Assembly (NCBI RefSeq): GCF_009377345.1
Contig: NZ_WBSL01000001.1
Coordinates: 619,001-683,000 of the forward strand
Length of the DNA: 64,000 nt
Direction of reading: 5' to 3'
Source: Deinococcus terrestris
GTDB taxonomy: Bacteria > Deinococcota > Deinococci > Deinococcales > Deinococcaceae
The translations under genes and the position numbers were made by a program. Below, piece by piece: positions 63,804-64,000 of the stretch. Positions within the stretch are counted from its first letter, which is position 1, and each line of letters starts with the position of its first letter. The notes under the pieces are model-generated. The model did not search any database. It saw nothing but the letters and a program-made list of their open reading frames with translations, and had not been told where the DNA came from.

Positions 63804-64000
63804 CGGTCCCCTCCGGGCTGCCGCTGCGGCTGCTCGTCGTCGACGACGAGGTGCAGATTCTCGAATTGCTGGCCCTGACCCTGGAACTTCAGGGCTTCAC
63901 CGTCACCCCCGCCCGCAGCGGCCCCGAGGCCCTCGCTGCCCTGGAGGACCGCCCCCTGCCCGACCTGATCGTGATGGACGTGCTGATGGCCCCCTGGGAC
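63800..64000 (+). CDS. Response regulator receiver, partial
   Basis: The gene starts at GTG 63800 with a GTGA overlap and is cut by the window edge after 67 codons. The receiver domain shows the acidic pair LLVVDDEVQILELL and the phospho-acceptor Asp in DLIVMDVLM. Output domain not visible, so the regulated genes and the partner kinase are unknown. Confidence 0.85.
   Translation, partial: MTVPSGLPLRLLVVDDEVQILELLALTLELQGFTVTPARSGPEALAALEDRPLPDLIVMDVLMAPWD

Overview
The window is about two-thirds GC, and its gene content and promoter style point to a Deinococcus species. Supporting features are genes that start directly downstream of a TANNNT -10 box (leaderless genes), a SpoVS homologue in what is presumably a non-sporulating bacterium, the bacillithiol enzyme BshA, YbjN and DUF1622 proteins, a eukaryote-like isoleucyl-tRNA synthetase behind a T-box, adjacent type I and type III glutamine synthetases, and RecN. 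No rRNA, tRNA, insertion sequence, prophage or CRISPR array was recognised. This looks like ordinary chromosomal core sequence; the unexpected signals lie mostly between genes.

Layout. 1-7.4 kb: a truncated CrtC/AttH-like lipoprotein, a methyltransferase and a complete branched-chain amino-acid ABC operon (livJ-H-M-G-F, minus strand) with chained 4-base stop/start overlaps. 7.5-11.3 kb: divergent glutamine synthetases (GS-I minus, GS-III plus), so with liv the left end deals with nitrogen. 11.4-19.6 kb: an AAC(3)-like acetyltransferase overlapping an alanyl-tRNA editing protein, a 5'-nucleotidase lipoprotein, a hypothetical/DUF1622 divergent pair, glycogen phosphorylase and an EamA exporter. 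19.7-26.5 kb: PEP carboxykinase, a PrcB-domain lipoprotein, RecN, an Ala-rich LEA-like membrane protein and a shikimate dehydrogenase-like protein without the catalytic residues. 26.5-32.6 kb: a dipeptide ABC importer lacking its ATPases, next to a secreted subtilisin-like lipoprotein. 32.7-38.5 kb: envelope genes (DUF2227, LptF/G-like permease, MGDG-synthase-type glycosyltransferase, polysaccharide deacetylase, FabZ). 38.5-48.5 kb: acyl-CoA dehydrogenase, SpoVS, a membrane zinc peptidase, an Fe-S assembly/rhodanese cluster, a universal stress protein, a U32 protein, a SpoU methyltransferase and PepF. 48.5-56.4 kb: YbjN, an Xaa-Pro peptidase, sucCD, a secreted EF-hand-like protein, BshA, DegV and a Tam-like methyltransferase. 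56.6-64 kb: ileS with a T-box leader, then a plus-strand overlapping cluster tal-rho-M23 peptidase-response regulator that runs off the end.

Most notable signals: (1) a 47-bp AT-rich element present twice (48679-48725 and 53473-53519, 40/47 identical), both times between converging genes, with interlocked dyads including GTGA-N6-TCAC; (2) an isoleucine T-box (AUC specifier, UGGU) controlling an IleRS whose HxGH signature reads ALHH; (3) more than 20 leaderless-type starts, including divergent pairs whose -10 boxes abut or overlap; (4) a recurring terminator sequence with a conserved G-U pair; (5) a shikimate dehydrogenase-like protein that has lost both catalytic residues.
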